Shown here: piece after piece, positions 33,570-44,852 of the stretch | How the letters are laid out: every line of letters begins with the position of its first letter | Position numbering within the stretch: the first letter of the stretch is position 1 | Assembly (NCBI RefSeq): GCF_009017415.1 | Contig: NC_092405.1 | Coordinates: forward strand, 992,001 to 1,056,000 | From: Aspergillus flavus | Taxonomy: Eukaryota > Ascomycota > Eurotiomycetes > Eurotiales > Aspergillaceae | Length of the DNA: 64,000 nt | Direction of reading: 5' to 3' | The notes under the pieces: model-generated | Told to the model about the DNA's origin: nothing | Seen by the model: the letters and a program-made list of their open reading frames with translations, nothing else | Database searches by the model: none | Position numbers and translations under genes: made by a program

Positions 33570-34465
33570 ATCTTTTTTTTTGGCGTTTCATTATTCCTCC
33601 TCTTACTTACTGTCATGCAACTTAGTCCTACCTTTTGATCTCCCTTTATACCCCAATACATAGATAGATATGTCAACATTGCGTAGTACAGTTCCCGGCA
33701 TTCTTGCCCTCTTACTATTGATAGGGAATTTAAGCACATCGAGTTACCAGGTCTCGACTCTCTCTTGCTTCACGCACCCATAATTACGAGCCTTCAAACC
33801 ACTAAATTAATGCTCAGACTCCACCTCGGTCATAAGCCTGGCGTTGTTAATATCATTCCGGATTCGGTATAGACTGGTATTCGACAGCCTAGTAAGGCGG
33901 GCTTTGAGTCAGTTGATCTACAGGGTACCTTAATAGCACGCTTAGCACGAACCATGCAGCCGTGTGCCCCGTGTGGGCTCTAGGATGCTCCTATCATTGC
34001 TGGGGGTTTGCAGGAGTGTAGTCTCTGTATGGATATCTCCAGTGCCGAGACGGCATTGAACGGCCGCAGATACGAAGTGATGAGGACTTTAACTAAGAGA
34101 GTAATGTAAGTCGTTTAACACAATGTTATCTATGATTAATTGAATACAATTCAAATTACCTAAGTAGAAGACATTGTACCCCGAGTATGGGATAGACTGA
34201 TCATTTGTAGGGCGTAACTATAGCAAACATGCTGAGTCAGCCATAGTCAATGGAGGGGTTTCTTCGATAAATTCCATGAGTCATCTGCCTTTGCGGGGCA
34301 AAAGAACTTTGGATGTTTGAAAGTGCTTATCTTTCTTTCCCGCACACTACTTTGGCTTTCTCCTCCCACTAAACCGGAATTTCTGCCAACCCCAGTCTTC
34401 CCCTGACTACCTTGAGGACACCAGAGCCCACTCACCATTGAGAGCATTACGTCCTTCGATCGGCT
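33570..34465. other. Intergenic region upstream of methionyl-tRNA synthetase
   Basis: No gene is seen. The last 300 bases should contain the methionyl-tRNA synthetase promoter. Confidence 0.4.
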
Positions 34466-34471
34466 GGAAAC

Positions 34472-36428
34472 ATGACGGAACAAAATAAACCCATTCTCCC
34501 CGAATCCGGGAAGCGCAATTTCCTCGTCACTAGCGCTCTGCCATACGTGAACAATGTTCCTCATCTGGGCAATTTGATAGGTTCGACTCTGTCGGCTGAT
34601 GTCTTTGCCAGATATGGTCGTGGCCGTGGTGCCAACACCCTCTATGTCTGCGGTAAGTCCTCTATACTATCCCGCGAACACTATCAAACCTTTCCTCTGC
34701 CACTGCCATGCTAACTGTCCCGGTCCCCCAGGTACCGATGAGTACGGCACGACGTCCGAAGCGAGAGCCATCCAAGAAAACATGACCACCAAGGAACTTT
34801 GCGACAAATATTATGCCCTCCATGCTGAAGTTTACAAATGGTTCAACATCAGCTTTGATATCTTCGGCCGCACAACCACCGAGCTTCAGACCAAGATCAC
34901 CCAGGATATTTTCCTTAAGCTTCACGATAATGGCTTCTTGTCGGAGCACGTAACAACACAATTATACTGTGAGGAGCACAAGTCGTTCTTGGCAGACCGC
35001 TTTATCCAGGGTGAATGCCCACACTGCAAGTATATCGATGCCTATGGTGATCAATGCGACCTGTGCGGTCAGCTTCTGGACCCATTGGATCTTATCAAGC
35101 CTCGCTGCAAGCTCGACGGTGCCACCCCCGTGAAGAGGGATACGAAACATATCTTCCTGAAGTTGGACAAGTTACAACCCGAGATCCAGGCATTTTTCGA
35201 CGAGTCTTCGGCGAAGGGAGGATGGTCACAGAACGGAAAGGACATCACCTCATCCTGGTTGACGAAGGGATTGCAAGAGCGCAGCATTACTAGAGATATT
35301 AAGTGGGGTACTCAGGTGCCTCTGCCCGGCTACGAGGAGAAGGTCATCTACTCTTGGTTCGATGCTTGCATTGGTTATGTTTCTATCACCGCAAACTACA
35401 CCGACCAGTGGGAGAAGTGGTGGCGCAACCCGGAGGATGTCGAGCTTTATCAATTCATTGGAAAGGATAACGTTGCCTACCACTCCGTCATGTTCCCCGG
35501 TACTGAAATCGGTACTCGGGAGAAGTGGCTCAAGGTCCACCACCTCTCTACCACTGAATACTTGACTTATGAGGGTGGCAAGTTCTCCAAGTCTCGCGGC
35601 ATCGGTGTGTTCGGAGACTCGGCCAAGAAGACTGGCATCCCCGCCGACGTATGGCGTTACTACCTGCTCTCTCACCGTCCCGAAACTGGCGACAGCGAGT
35701 TCAACTGGGATCTCTTTATCAGCTCAAACAACAACATTCTCCTCAAGAACTTGGGTAACTTCGTCAGCCGTGTTGTGAAGTTCGTTAACTCCAAGAACTA
35801 CGACAACATCGTTCCCGACTACACCGCCTACACTGAGCCTGCCTTCGACGCCTGGAAGGAGGAAGTCAACGAACTTCTCACCCAGTACATCCAGCAACTC
35901 GATGCCGTCAAGATCCGTGCCGCCATTGACACCGTCCTCACCATCTCCCAGAAGGGTAACCTGTTCCTCCAGTCCAACAGCCTCGATAACAAGCTCGCCG
36001 AGAATGAACCGGCCAAGTGCGCCGCTGTGATCGGCCTCGCCCTCAACCTCATCCACCTCCTGTCCGCCCTCCTCGCCCCCTACATGCCCGAAACCGCCGC
36101 CAGCATCAACGAGATCCTCCGTACCGAGGCTATCCAGATCCCTGATCGCTGGAACGCCGACACCGTCAAGCCCAACCACGAGATTGGCAAGGCCAAGTAC
36201 CTGTTCAGCAACATTAAGCCTGAGAAGGCCAACGAGTGGCGTGACATGTTCGGTGACGAGGAGGCCAAGAAGGTCAAGGAGGAAGAAGCCAAGAAGAAGG
36301 CCGCTAAGAAGGCTGAGAAATTGGCCAAGAAGGAGAAGAAGAAGGAGCAGAAGGAGAAGGAGGCTGCTTCCGCCGACGGAGTGTCGGAGATCTCTCAGTC
36401 CGCTGAGAAACTGAACATTCAACAGTAG
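34472..36428 (+). CDS. Methionyl-tRNA synthetase, cytosolic
   Basis: Exons 34472-34652 and 34732-36428 are joined by a 79-nt GTAAGT...CAG intron with a CTAAC branch site. Product 625 residues. The class I signature HLGN (31-34) follows [10 protein letters not shown]. The KMSKS loop reads KFSKSRG. Two CxxC knuckles (CPHC and CDLC) bind zinc in the CP domain. The anticodon-binding helix bundle follows, ending with [13 protein letters not shown]. There is no N-terminal GST-like domain and no mitochondrial presequence. The C-terminal 50 residues are strongly lysine- and glutamate-rich ([20 protein letters not shown]), probably a coiled coil or a tRNA-binding tail. The enzyme charges initiator and elongator tRNA-Met with methionine. 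Confidence 0.96.
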
Positions 36429-36429
36429 A

Positions 36430-36842
36430 CCAATAATCTTACGGTCACGCGCGACATCTTATACCAGACGATGTCGTGTTGTACGTCTAGAATTATGCCG
36501 CCAGCGATGTGGTAGACATGATTGATATGATCACCTAGAGCCTATTTCTTCGAGGGATTTGATGTGATTTTTTATTATTTTATACAATTTTGCCAGATGT
36601 CGGAAACTTCAACGTCCTGAAAAGTGTAGTTAAAGATGATACCACAGGGCATACTATCAATCGACTGACACTATCTTGGAGGAGTATTTAATCCCCAAGA
36701 CACTTGTCACCATGATACAAAGTACAGACTGTAGATGTACACAACAAGCTATATTGTAGTTTCAATCAGGTATACAACATGCACAAAAAAACGATTAGAA
36801 AAGAAGCTAAAAAGACCTCCACGGACAAAAAGGAAAAAAGGA
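36430..36842. other. 3' flank of methionyl-tRNA synthetase
   Basis: Short AT-rich spacer with no gene. Confidence 0.4.
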
Positions 36843-36843
36843 C

Positions 36844-36945
36844 TGCGGTGAGCCGGGATCGAACCGGCGACCTTTAGATACCCATAAGGGCTATCTGATC
36901 GAAGTAAACTTCAGTCTAACGCTCTCCCAACTGAGCTATCCCCGC
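36844..36945 (-). tRNA. tRNA-Phe(GAA) with canonical intron
   Basis: The cloverleaf is clear: acceptor GCGGGGA opposite TCACCGC, box A TAGCTCAGTTGG, anticodon arm TTAGA-CTGAAGA-TCTAA with GAA, and T arm GCCGG-TTCGATC-CCGGC. A 29-nt intron sits at the canonical position after base 37 (TTTACTTCG... contains TTC that can pair with the anticodon). Mature length is 73 with discriminator A. One odd feature is a G5-A68 mismatch in the acceptor stem. Confidence 0.93.
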
Positions 36946-36949
36946 AATT

Positions 36950-37500
36950 GATGGTTTTTGATTGTAATCAAGCATTATAGAGAAATGCCTTGCTAATAGC
37001 ATCCTACTAGCCCTAATATCATCTCCAGAGAAACCTCACTTCTGCTGCAAGTTTCATAATTTATCCTTGAAACAAATAGGAGACTCAGAATAACCTAGAT
37101 ATTACACCTTTCGTCCTTCATGGCATGTTTCTAAGATCCAACAGGGCATGAAACAGGCCTAGCACACATCGCGAACCCAGTGGTTTATTCCCTCAATCGT
37201 ATGTGCTTAGCTTCCTCTAATTGACTCAAAGTATTAACTAACTAGATATATCGTACAGCAAAGTCACAGCAAAAATAAATTTCAGGATCCCAGAATTCCC
37301 AAACCTAATCATAACACACTCCCCGTAGCGTAACGCCAAGTCTCCGAAACTCTCCGCTGACAGGCGCAACCCTATTTATATAGATCCGACAACCACAAGA
37401 ACCAGAATCATTCATAACACCAAACAACAACCAACACAGGACCAGCAGTAAATCCCCCAAAGCCCCAAGGAATAAGAAAGTCAAGGAAAAGAGAAGAAAA
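36950..37500. other. Spacer upstream of the hydrolase gene
   Basis: No gene. A CA-rich leader with AACAACCAACACAGG-like sequence precedes the ATG at 37505. Confidence 0.4.
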
Positions 37501-37504
37501 AGAA

Positions 37505-38685
37505 ATGTCCACTAAAACCCACACTCCCCCAAAAACCCAACACAAATACACCTACACCCACTACCCCCCATCCCCCCAAGAAAACAGAAACAACCCCAAA
37601 CCAACAATCCTCCTCCTGCATGGCTTCCCCTCAACATCCTACGACTGGCGTCACCAAATACCCTACCTCTCATCGCTCGGCTACGGGGTCATCGCCCCGG
37701 ACCTCCTCGGCTATGGCGGCACAAGCAAACCCACTAACCTCGCCGCATATAAAAGCAAATCCATGGCCGCGGAGATAATCTCCATCCTGGACGCTGAGGG
37801 GATCGATAAAGTCCACGCCGTGGGACATGATACAGGATGCACGCTTTTGTCTCGATTGGCGGATTACTTTCCGGAGAGGTTGCTGTCGTGTGTGTTTTTG
37901 GATGTTCCGTATATGAGGCCTGGGGAGAGATTTGATTTGGATATGGTTAATAGGGTTACGAGGGATATATTGGGGTTTGAGAGGTTTGGGTATGTGGGGT
38001 TTTTTGCTGGGAAGGGGAGTGGAGGATTACTTGATCGGTTTGTAGGTTTTTCTTCCTTTCTTTTCTTTGCTTTCTTTTTTCTCTTGGTTTTGGTACTGGT
38101 ACTGGTTTTACATAGTATCAGGGCTGATGACCTGTATGAGAGGAAGGACTGTAAGCTAATAAATGATGATAGGCTGATTCATTCTTCACCCTCTTCTACC
38201 CCCACTCACCCTCACTATGGATCTCGCACCTCTGCCCAACAGGAGCAATAGAGCAATGGCTTCTATCCGATAACCGAGCCCCATTAGCTCCCTACATCAC
38301 TGAAGAAGTAAGTACCCCTCCCCACAAGCATCTAATGTCCCAAGAAACAGAATTAACAAAACTCCAGGAATTGAAAACCCACCAAAAACTCCTAGTCGGT
38401 AACCACGATTCAGCACTGAATTGGTACCGGGCTCTGGTCTCAAATATTAACCTGGAAGATGAGAAAGAATCACAAATTACCCCTGCGCTATCTATGCCGG
38501 TTCTCTTAACTTGTCCGAAGAAGTCGGAGTTGGAGATTCCCGGTCTAGAAGAGGGGATGAGGGCTGTATGTGCTGGCGATTTGGTGGTGAGGAGGGTTTC
38601 GACGGAGGGGCATTGGGTTCAGTTGGAGGCGAGGGAGGAGGTGAATCGGTTCCTTGAGGAGTTTTTTGAGGGGGTCGGTGTTTAG
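37505..38685 (+). CDS. Epoxide-hydrolase-like alpha/beta hydrolase
   Basis: Three exons, 37505-38041, 38173-38307 and 38368-38685, give 329 residues. Intron 1 is 131 nt. Intron 2 (60 nt, GTAAGT...CCAG) is a multiple of three and could be retained without breaking the frame. The oxyanion segment is LLLHGFPSTSYDWR. The nucleophile elbow VGHDTGC has aspartate (about 109), as in epoxide hydrolases and haloalkane dehalogenases. The catalytic histidine is in TEGHWVQLE near the C-terminus, and a lid step LNWYRA is present. It would hydrolyse an epoxide to a diol or act on a related substrate, in the cytosol. Codon third positions change from C/A-rich at the 5' end to G/T-rich at the 3' end. Confidence 0.87.
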
Positions 38686-38689
38686 AGAT

Positions 38690-40675
38690 ATTGGGTTGGT
38701 TTAGTAGGTGTCGTTGTGTAGTTTTGTTCCTCATTTTTAGATTCTGGGAATATATGAGATAAGGAACTTCGTATTACACTTTATGGCTTTCACGCTAAAC
38801 CGATAAGATCTGACAGGGCACTAAACAAGAGCCTTCCAATTCTAGAATACAATTCAGATGTAGTGGAGCGTGGTCTTTTATAGTGGGCTCTGTATGTACA
38901 TACTTTAGCTGTCTTCTAGAATTCTAGAATTCTGATCCGATCATACTATTCCACATACTTTTATATCTATTATAAAGTGGTTCCTCCCAGTCAAGTGTAT
39001 ATACTACTTACCAGCAAAAGTACAACGCTAAGAAATCTGTGAGCATTGTCTACTCAACTAAAGACCCCAATTGGCTTTTGGTCGTGCTTTGAATCAGCCC
39101 ACAAAATCGAAAGCCAATAACCAGGTCCCTACCTATATCAAGCATATTAACACTATATTATCGGTCAGTCACATGCATTACGTGCCCTAGTCGATTATGT
39201 TCAGAAACCCTTGCTGCATTAGGGATCGAGATCACTGGAAGCTCAAAGAATCAGTTGAGGGATTTATGAGGTAGCCCTGCCGGTCTAGGTGAAGTTGCTC
39301 ATTTAATAGAGAATATAATAGAGATACTACTCATAGGATATATTGGTACCTGGATTGTAGGAACAGGTAGCCAGCACTAACGATCTTCCATATATACCTG
39401 AGAAAGTAATTGTACACCATCGGATTGAAGTGGAAGGGACACACCGCCATAATCAGTCGTGATCCAGAAGACACACTGTCAAATTATGAACCAATAGAAG
39501 AGGTTAGAAGCCGGGGTATACGGAGTAAGAACGCGGAAATGGATTGGTAGGGGAATACGCTGTAGCTGAGTCTAGACTCCACCTGCGGATTCATTGTGAT
39601 CGTCTCCATATTGAACTGGGTCCGGCACGCATGTCTGGGATGGGTTCAAATGCCAAATTTCATAAAAAATGATGACGTTCTGCTAGTTTTCTTTTCTTTT
39701 TTTATTCAGACTTGGTCTTGGGAGGAGTTTCTACACTGGTAGGTAACTGGGGCGGCTTATTTCTAATCTGTTTACTTGGTTATAGAGGATCCCAAAGGTA
39801 GGCAAAAGTCATAAAAATTGAAGTTAAAAGTGAGCTCTTTCGTTCAGCTAGGTTGGCTCTACTCAAAATTCTATTTTGAAATCCAAGAAACGCATTCAAA
39901 AAGTCGGTGTGGGTTGAAAACCCTCGTTGTGTTGAAAGGAGAAGAGCCAACCATGCGCCTCCTAACTAATCGGGTTGCAACGAACCGGGGTTCTCTGTAT
40001 TCAAAATGGCTAGAAAATTCCTATCCCTGAGTAGTACGTATGCGGGGTCCAGATTAGTTCCATATCCTGTAAATTTTTCACCTTGGTAGCTTCGCGCTAG
40101 GGGACTTGCATCCGAGCTGAAGTGGAGCCCAACCCCAATTGGTGATGACTCTGGCAAGTCAACAGATCGACGGTGGATCTACTACCGCGGAAAGATCCCT
40201 GTGGAGTAGTCCTCGCCTAAAGTTCGTGAGGAGAGCTGAAAATGCATCAGTAGTCTGTGGATGTGGCGCGGCTGAGCGTGACGATCGGACTCAGCCGAGA
40301 TCGAGTAGCACGCGAGAACATTCCATTTTCAGTGGCCCATCATGAGCTGTAGACTCTACCTGTAGCTTCTCTCAACTTTGAATACGGCCCTGCCACAGAT
40401 GGTGATCTGCTGGGCCCATAGGTGCGTTGGGGCAAATGCGTAAGGAGGAATTCCTACACACGCTATACCCTTCAGGATGCCTCTGTTAGGACTGGTCAGA
40501 CATCCTACCATCGCGTGCACAGATTGAAAAAGTTCAATCCGGTCGATTTTTAGCGGAAATAGAGTTACATGGCTTCGTACCTATTGGCCAAGGATTAGCA
40601 ATCTTCATGAAGATCCCTGTTGAAAAGCTGACAGACAGGCTCAGCTGCCAATTAATGGCCGACTCAATCCGCTGT
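38690..40675. other. AT-rich intergenic region
   Basis: About 2 kb without a supported gene. A short tandem of TTCTAGAA units is present near 38915-38935. The frames at 39818-40345 show no family features. Confidence 0.45.
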
Positions 40676-40680
40676 TAAAA

Positions 40681-41338
40681 GTGCCTCTGAACATCTTCGA
40701 CAGCCACACAGTATACACTATGATTGAACAAGAAGAACTGCGTCCTCTCTACAACCCTTGGGGGCCCACTACAACGACCATCAAGTCCAACCGTCTTGTT
40801 TCTCACACATATGACTCTATCATCTTCTACCGATGGACTTCGCCGGATGGGGTGTTCGAGCGTGGCCGCATTATGGCGCGCCTTGTTGCAGAGATGATGG
40901 AGAAAAACAGGCGACGAGTTTGGTTGGATCAGTGGGAGATGAGACGGGACACGACCTCCGATCAAGTAGTACGGCAAATTTCCGACATCTTCCTATGTAT
41001 ACCAAAAGTCATCATTCTGGCAGCCCCGGGGGATTGGGATCGCTTCACCAATGCCGATGATATCCATCGATGGGAGTGGGAATTAAGCTTACAAAGTGGT
41101 AAGACCAGAGCCTGCGATGATGAAGAAGTCTGAAACTCACTGATAATTGCCAGACAAGAAGATCTGGATCCTGCGGTATGGGGTTCCTGAGACGACGCAG
41201 GCACCTTCCAAGGAGCAGTTGGCGGCGGACCTACGACATCACAGCACCCGTCTAGCAGACCTGGCGATGAAAGGAAATATTCAGGTGCGGGTCTTAACGA
41301 TGGATAACCTAAACAGTGTTCTGAGTGAATTAGCATGA
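40681..41338 (+). CDS. Small TIR-like domain protein
   Basis: Exons 40681-41098 and 41154-41338 are joined by a 55-nt intron and give 200 residues. The start codon read here is the upstream alternative; ATG at 40720 (MIEQEELRPLYNPWGP) is the better start, giving 187 residues. The body resembles a TIR domain: a first strand YDSIIFYRWTSPDG, helix ARLVAEMMEKNRRRVWLDQW with the VWLD strand, a VVRQISDIFLCIPKVIILAA strand, and GDWDRF followed by HRWEWELSL, where plant and bacterial TIRs have the SxWC..E helix. The glutamate there could be the NADase residue. Nothing else is attached. The next gene, an OYE-2OG fusion, lies 333 bp downstream on the same strand. Stand-alone TIR proteins often cleave NAD(P) in immunity. 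The assignment is by pattern only. Confidence 0.5.
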
Positions 41339-41671
41339 TTGAGCCATATTTTTATTGTCTGTCTGTCTTTCACCATCCTGGTTGTTTTTCTAGAAATTCA
41401 TGTACATACAAATACCGATTCTATTTTCCCACCACAAAGTCTAAACTCGGCTCAAGTAGTACGAGTAAAAAGGCGATCAGGCTCCACAGAGACATATTTT
41501 TATTTATCTGTCAGATTAGCGTAAATTCAAGAAATGTGGCGCAACATGATGTTGCAGCTGAAGGTTGACAGCTGAGGACTAGGGCATCAGGGCAGGCTAT
41601 AAGAAGGCTCCTTTGCTCCTCTTTCCGCCGCAGCTGCTTAGCTTTCTTCTTCCACCATCACCTACACAACC

Positions 41672-43543
41672 ATGACCTTATTCAACGCAACCGCTTTAGG
41701 AGCCTTTCAGCTCAAACACCGTGTGGTCTTTGATCCAATTCTCTCAGAATGGTCACATGTCGAGCTTGAAAATTACTGTAGGCTCCAGAATTCGTCTGCT
41801 CCGACCTTGCATTGCTTGATACGCTAACGCCTTGAAATAGTCGAAAAGCTGAACCCCGACGGCGGTTTAGTCCTCGTACCTCCTGCATGCTCTACACTTC
41901 CTAATAAAGCACAGAAGCGTGTCATCGATCGACTGCACGCTTTGAACGACAGTATCGTCTTTGCACAAGGTATATAGTCATTCGATGTTGGCGCACATTA
42001 GCACCAATATTAACTACGGCTTGTATAGTTTGCGATGACGGATCACCCATCGATAGCTTGTCGCAGAACCTTGCCTATTCCGCAAGTAAAAAGATCGATC
42101 TAGGCTATGACGGAGTGGAAATAAATATTGGTGAGTTTTCTTTACTTTTCCCCTCCGACTCACCATCAGCACAGCTAAAACGAACATATATCAGGGGGGC
42201 CCATGCTACAAAAGATTCTCGATGAAACTAGCGATCCAAGCACTGCTGTCGCTACGATCCTCAAAGTCATTTCCGCGGTAGCAACCCTTGTCCCCACGGA
42301 CCAGGTGGGAATTCGGCTTGTTCCATTTTCCAATGTGGAAAGCCAGCAACAACCCTTGGAGTTCTTCTGCACATTGATTGAGTCGATCGCGTCTCAGTTG
42401 CCTACTCTTTGCTTTGTTCACGTGGTTGCGCATGCCCGGTTCGACGACTTTGAATATCCCAGAAATGCATCATTGGACGAATTTCGAGGAGCATTGGCCT
42501 CTGCCTCCCACTCGATTGCATTTATTTCAGCCGATGCTTATGAGTCTGAAACCGCCAGCACCATTGCAGCTCGTACCCAGGATCTAGTGGCGATTAGTCT
42601 GCCCGCAGAGATTGACCTAAATCTGATCACTACTCTACGCCAGGGTGCCCCTTATGAAATCGCTGAGGTAACAGCGGATCGTCTCAACGCCATCCGATCG
42701 ACCTTCCAGACCGGTAAAGAATATGTGCTTGAGTGGCCGAGCGAGCAGAAAAGAAAAGTCTTTGGCGCCATGGATGACCTGGACCGATACCTAGGAGAGC
42801 TCGATCCCGCTCTCTCCTACGAGGGCACAGATAAGAAAGTAGTCTGGCGCAAGTCATGCTGGTTTGCGAGTGAGGGGATTTCCCACCCCTTTCTGGACAC
42901 GGAGAAAGCCATTGCTGCCTTCGATGGCGACCTTCACGACGGTCTGGCGGGTCTCCAAGCGTTGCAGGATCCGTCCGTTCGCCAGTCCATGGTATATCTC
43001 AAGAATGTGCTCGACAGTGCGTTAGTGACAACAAGCGCTGCAGTCGGTATCGACAAAGACATGATTCAGCGTTGCACGGTGCGGTACCGCATCATCAAAT
43101 ACACAGCCCATGCCGGGAACCCCGGTGGCATTGGACTTCATCCGGATGGCAATCTCCTGTCAGCCCTGATTACCAACGGTGACGGGTTGCGCGTATACGA
43201 TCTTGATGGCACCGTTCGATATCCCGGATACAATGGTACTATCATGATGGGAGGCTCTACCCTCTATCGCTGGTCGCAGGGACACTACCCGCCTACCTTC
43301 CATGATGTGACGACAAATAAAGACCAGGTCAAAGTATCGATTGTGGCCTTTTTCAACTTCCCGGATCTTGTTACCATCCCACGGGCCTTGAATTCTGGCT
43401 CAGCCAGCGATGGAGGCTTCTTCCATGATATTAGAGTGATTAAAGAGGATGATAAATTGCCCCATGGGCAATTGTCTCCGTTGTGGGATGTCATTATCGA
43501 CAAACATCAACTTGTCCTGCCGCCAGCCGTTACTGCCAAATGA
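41672..43543 (+). CDS. OYE-like / 2-oxoglutarate oxygenase fusion
   Basis: Four exons (41672-41777, 41841-41969, 42029-42130, 42195-43543) encode 561 residues; all three introns (59-64 nt) are well formed. Residues 1-270 resemble an Old Yellow Enzyme barrel: an opening LGAFQLKHRVVFDP, then GYDGVEIN, VGIRLVPF and LRQGAPYE. The catalytic HxxN/H pair after DGVEI is absent (INIGGP), so the flavin domain may be inactive. Residues 400-510 resemble a 2OG-Fe(II) oxygenase: the HxD step is LHPDGN (about 428-430), a distal histidine lies in PPTFHDV (about 482), and the RxS step that binds 2-oxoglutarate is KxS. I know of no common fungal protein with this domain order. It could modify a small molecule using the second domain. 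Its partner may be the TIR-like gene upstream. Confidence 0.6.
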
Positions 43544-43549
43544 TATGCC

Positions 43550-44055
43550 ATTTGTCTGCCTGTCTGGGATTAATGTAAGAGATATTTTATAGCAATATAT
43601 GCGACGGAATGCATTGTTACAAGCTGGGGTTTCCATCTTTCTTTGTTATATCTCGTAGAATCTCTATATGTCTACTTTAGAAGGAGTAGTTAGAGTAGTT
43701 GCAGTAGCAGTTTTCTTTCCGAGAATAAATGAGATACGAATCTTCGTATTCAACCACCTAAAACAGTTAATTAATAGAAGTACTTATAGGAACTAAAACT
43801 CTTAATCCAATCAAGCTTTCCCCAAGACAGATCCACCTTACTTGTGAATCTAACCATCTATGATCTGACACTACAAAACCAAGCCCTAATTCATCCAAAT
43901 CCAGCTATCTACCCATGACGTCACATCCACATCAAGCATCAATATAACCACTTCAACCCTCATCCAATTTTCCCCAGTATCCATTCAACACTAACAAGTA
44001 AACCTCAAATCTACACACATATCTTTACTCTAGCTATCATAGAAAAACCTCCCCA
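43550..44055. other. Spacer
   Basis: AT-rich 3' flank of the fusion gene, then a CA-rich leader of the next gene. No gene is seen. Confidence 0.4.
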
Positions 44056-44058
44056 AAA

Positions 44059-44658
44059 ATGTCCACCCAACCCCAACCCCCAAAAGCCACCACCTACACT
44101 CAACCCCAAAACCTCATATCACAAACCCCTCTAGAACAAGACCAACAGCAAGAACAACGCACCCGCCACCACGGCGACAACGTACCAACCATAACCCGCG
44201 GTCCGCAATCCAGACCTTCCAACAGTGACGCTCTCTCGGAGCATACCCAACGCAAACAGCAACCACGCGACCTCCACTCCGCGGCCAACGTGGACACGGA
44301 ATACGGGGTAGAGCAGCAACCAGCTGAGGGGGATATCGCGGCAAGGGTTGAGGGGAAGAGTACCCGTGCTCGTGAACAGGCGGGGGCTCATGCGGGGCCT
44401 GTGGGGAGTGCGTTGGGGCCGGGATGTCCTGCTTCTGCTTCTGCTGGGGATGGTGGGGAATTGAGGGAGTTGGGGAGGAAAAGGGAGGAGCATGATCGGA
44501 TGCTTGGGGAGAGGGTGGGACAATCACCTGCGGAGCCGGAGGGGGTGGAGGGTGGTTCTGAGAGGGATAGGGCTTGGAGGAGGAAGTTGGAGAGGGAGGG
44601 GGAGGTTGATGTTGGGAGGGCTGTTGGGGAGGGGACGGGGAGTGCGGTTGTTAGGTGA
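44059..44658 (+). CDS. Disordered hydrophilic protein
   Basis: One exon of 199 codons opens MSTQPQPPKATTYTQPQNL. The product is rich in Gln, Pro, Glu, Gly, Arg and Ala, without a signal peptide, membrane segment or recognisable domain, and is likely disordered. The end is rich in charged repeats (ELGRKREEHDRMLGERVGQ). The composition recalls hydrophilic stress-related proteins of fungi, but I cannot name a family. The C-rich first half and G-rich second half of the coding strand match the neighbouring genes and suggest it is a real gene. Confidence 0.5.
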   Translation: MSTQPQPPKATTYTQPQNLISQTPLEQDQQQEQRTRHHGDNVPTITRGPQSRPSNSDALSEHTQRKQQPRDLHSAANVDTEYGVEQQPAEGDIAARVEGKSTRAREQAGAHAGPVGSALGPGCPASASAGDGGELRELGRKREEHDRMLGERVGQSPAEPEGVEGGSERDRAWRRKLEREGEVDVGRAVGEGTGSAVVR

Positions 44659-44852
44659 TTGATTGTGTTTATGTCATGTTATGGCTCTTGGAGGGGCTTG
44701 TTGAACGGGGTGTACTGTAGATTTGATACACTCTGCCTGTGTATACCGGAACTATTGGTGTTTGTGGACTGCGGCTGGACAGCGTCTGTAGACATTCTAG
44801 ATAGTAGTTGGCTTTCTATTCCTCTGGAAGAATTCAATTTCCAACCATACAG

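Noticed and set aside
35724..36422. Minus-strand 232-codon leucine-rich frame
   Set aside because: It is antisense to the Lys/Glu-rich tail and body of methionyl-tRNA synthetase.
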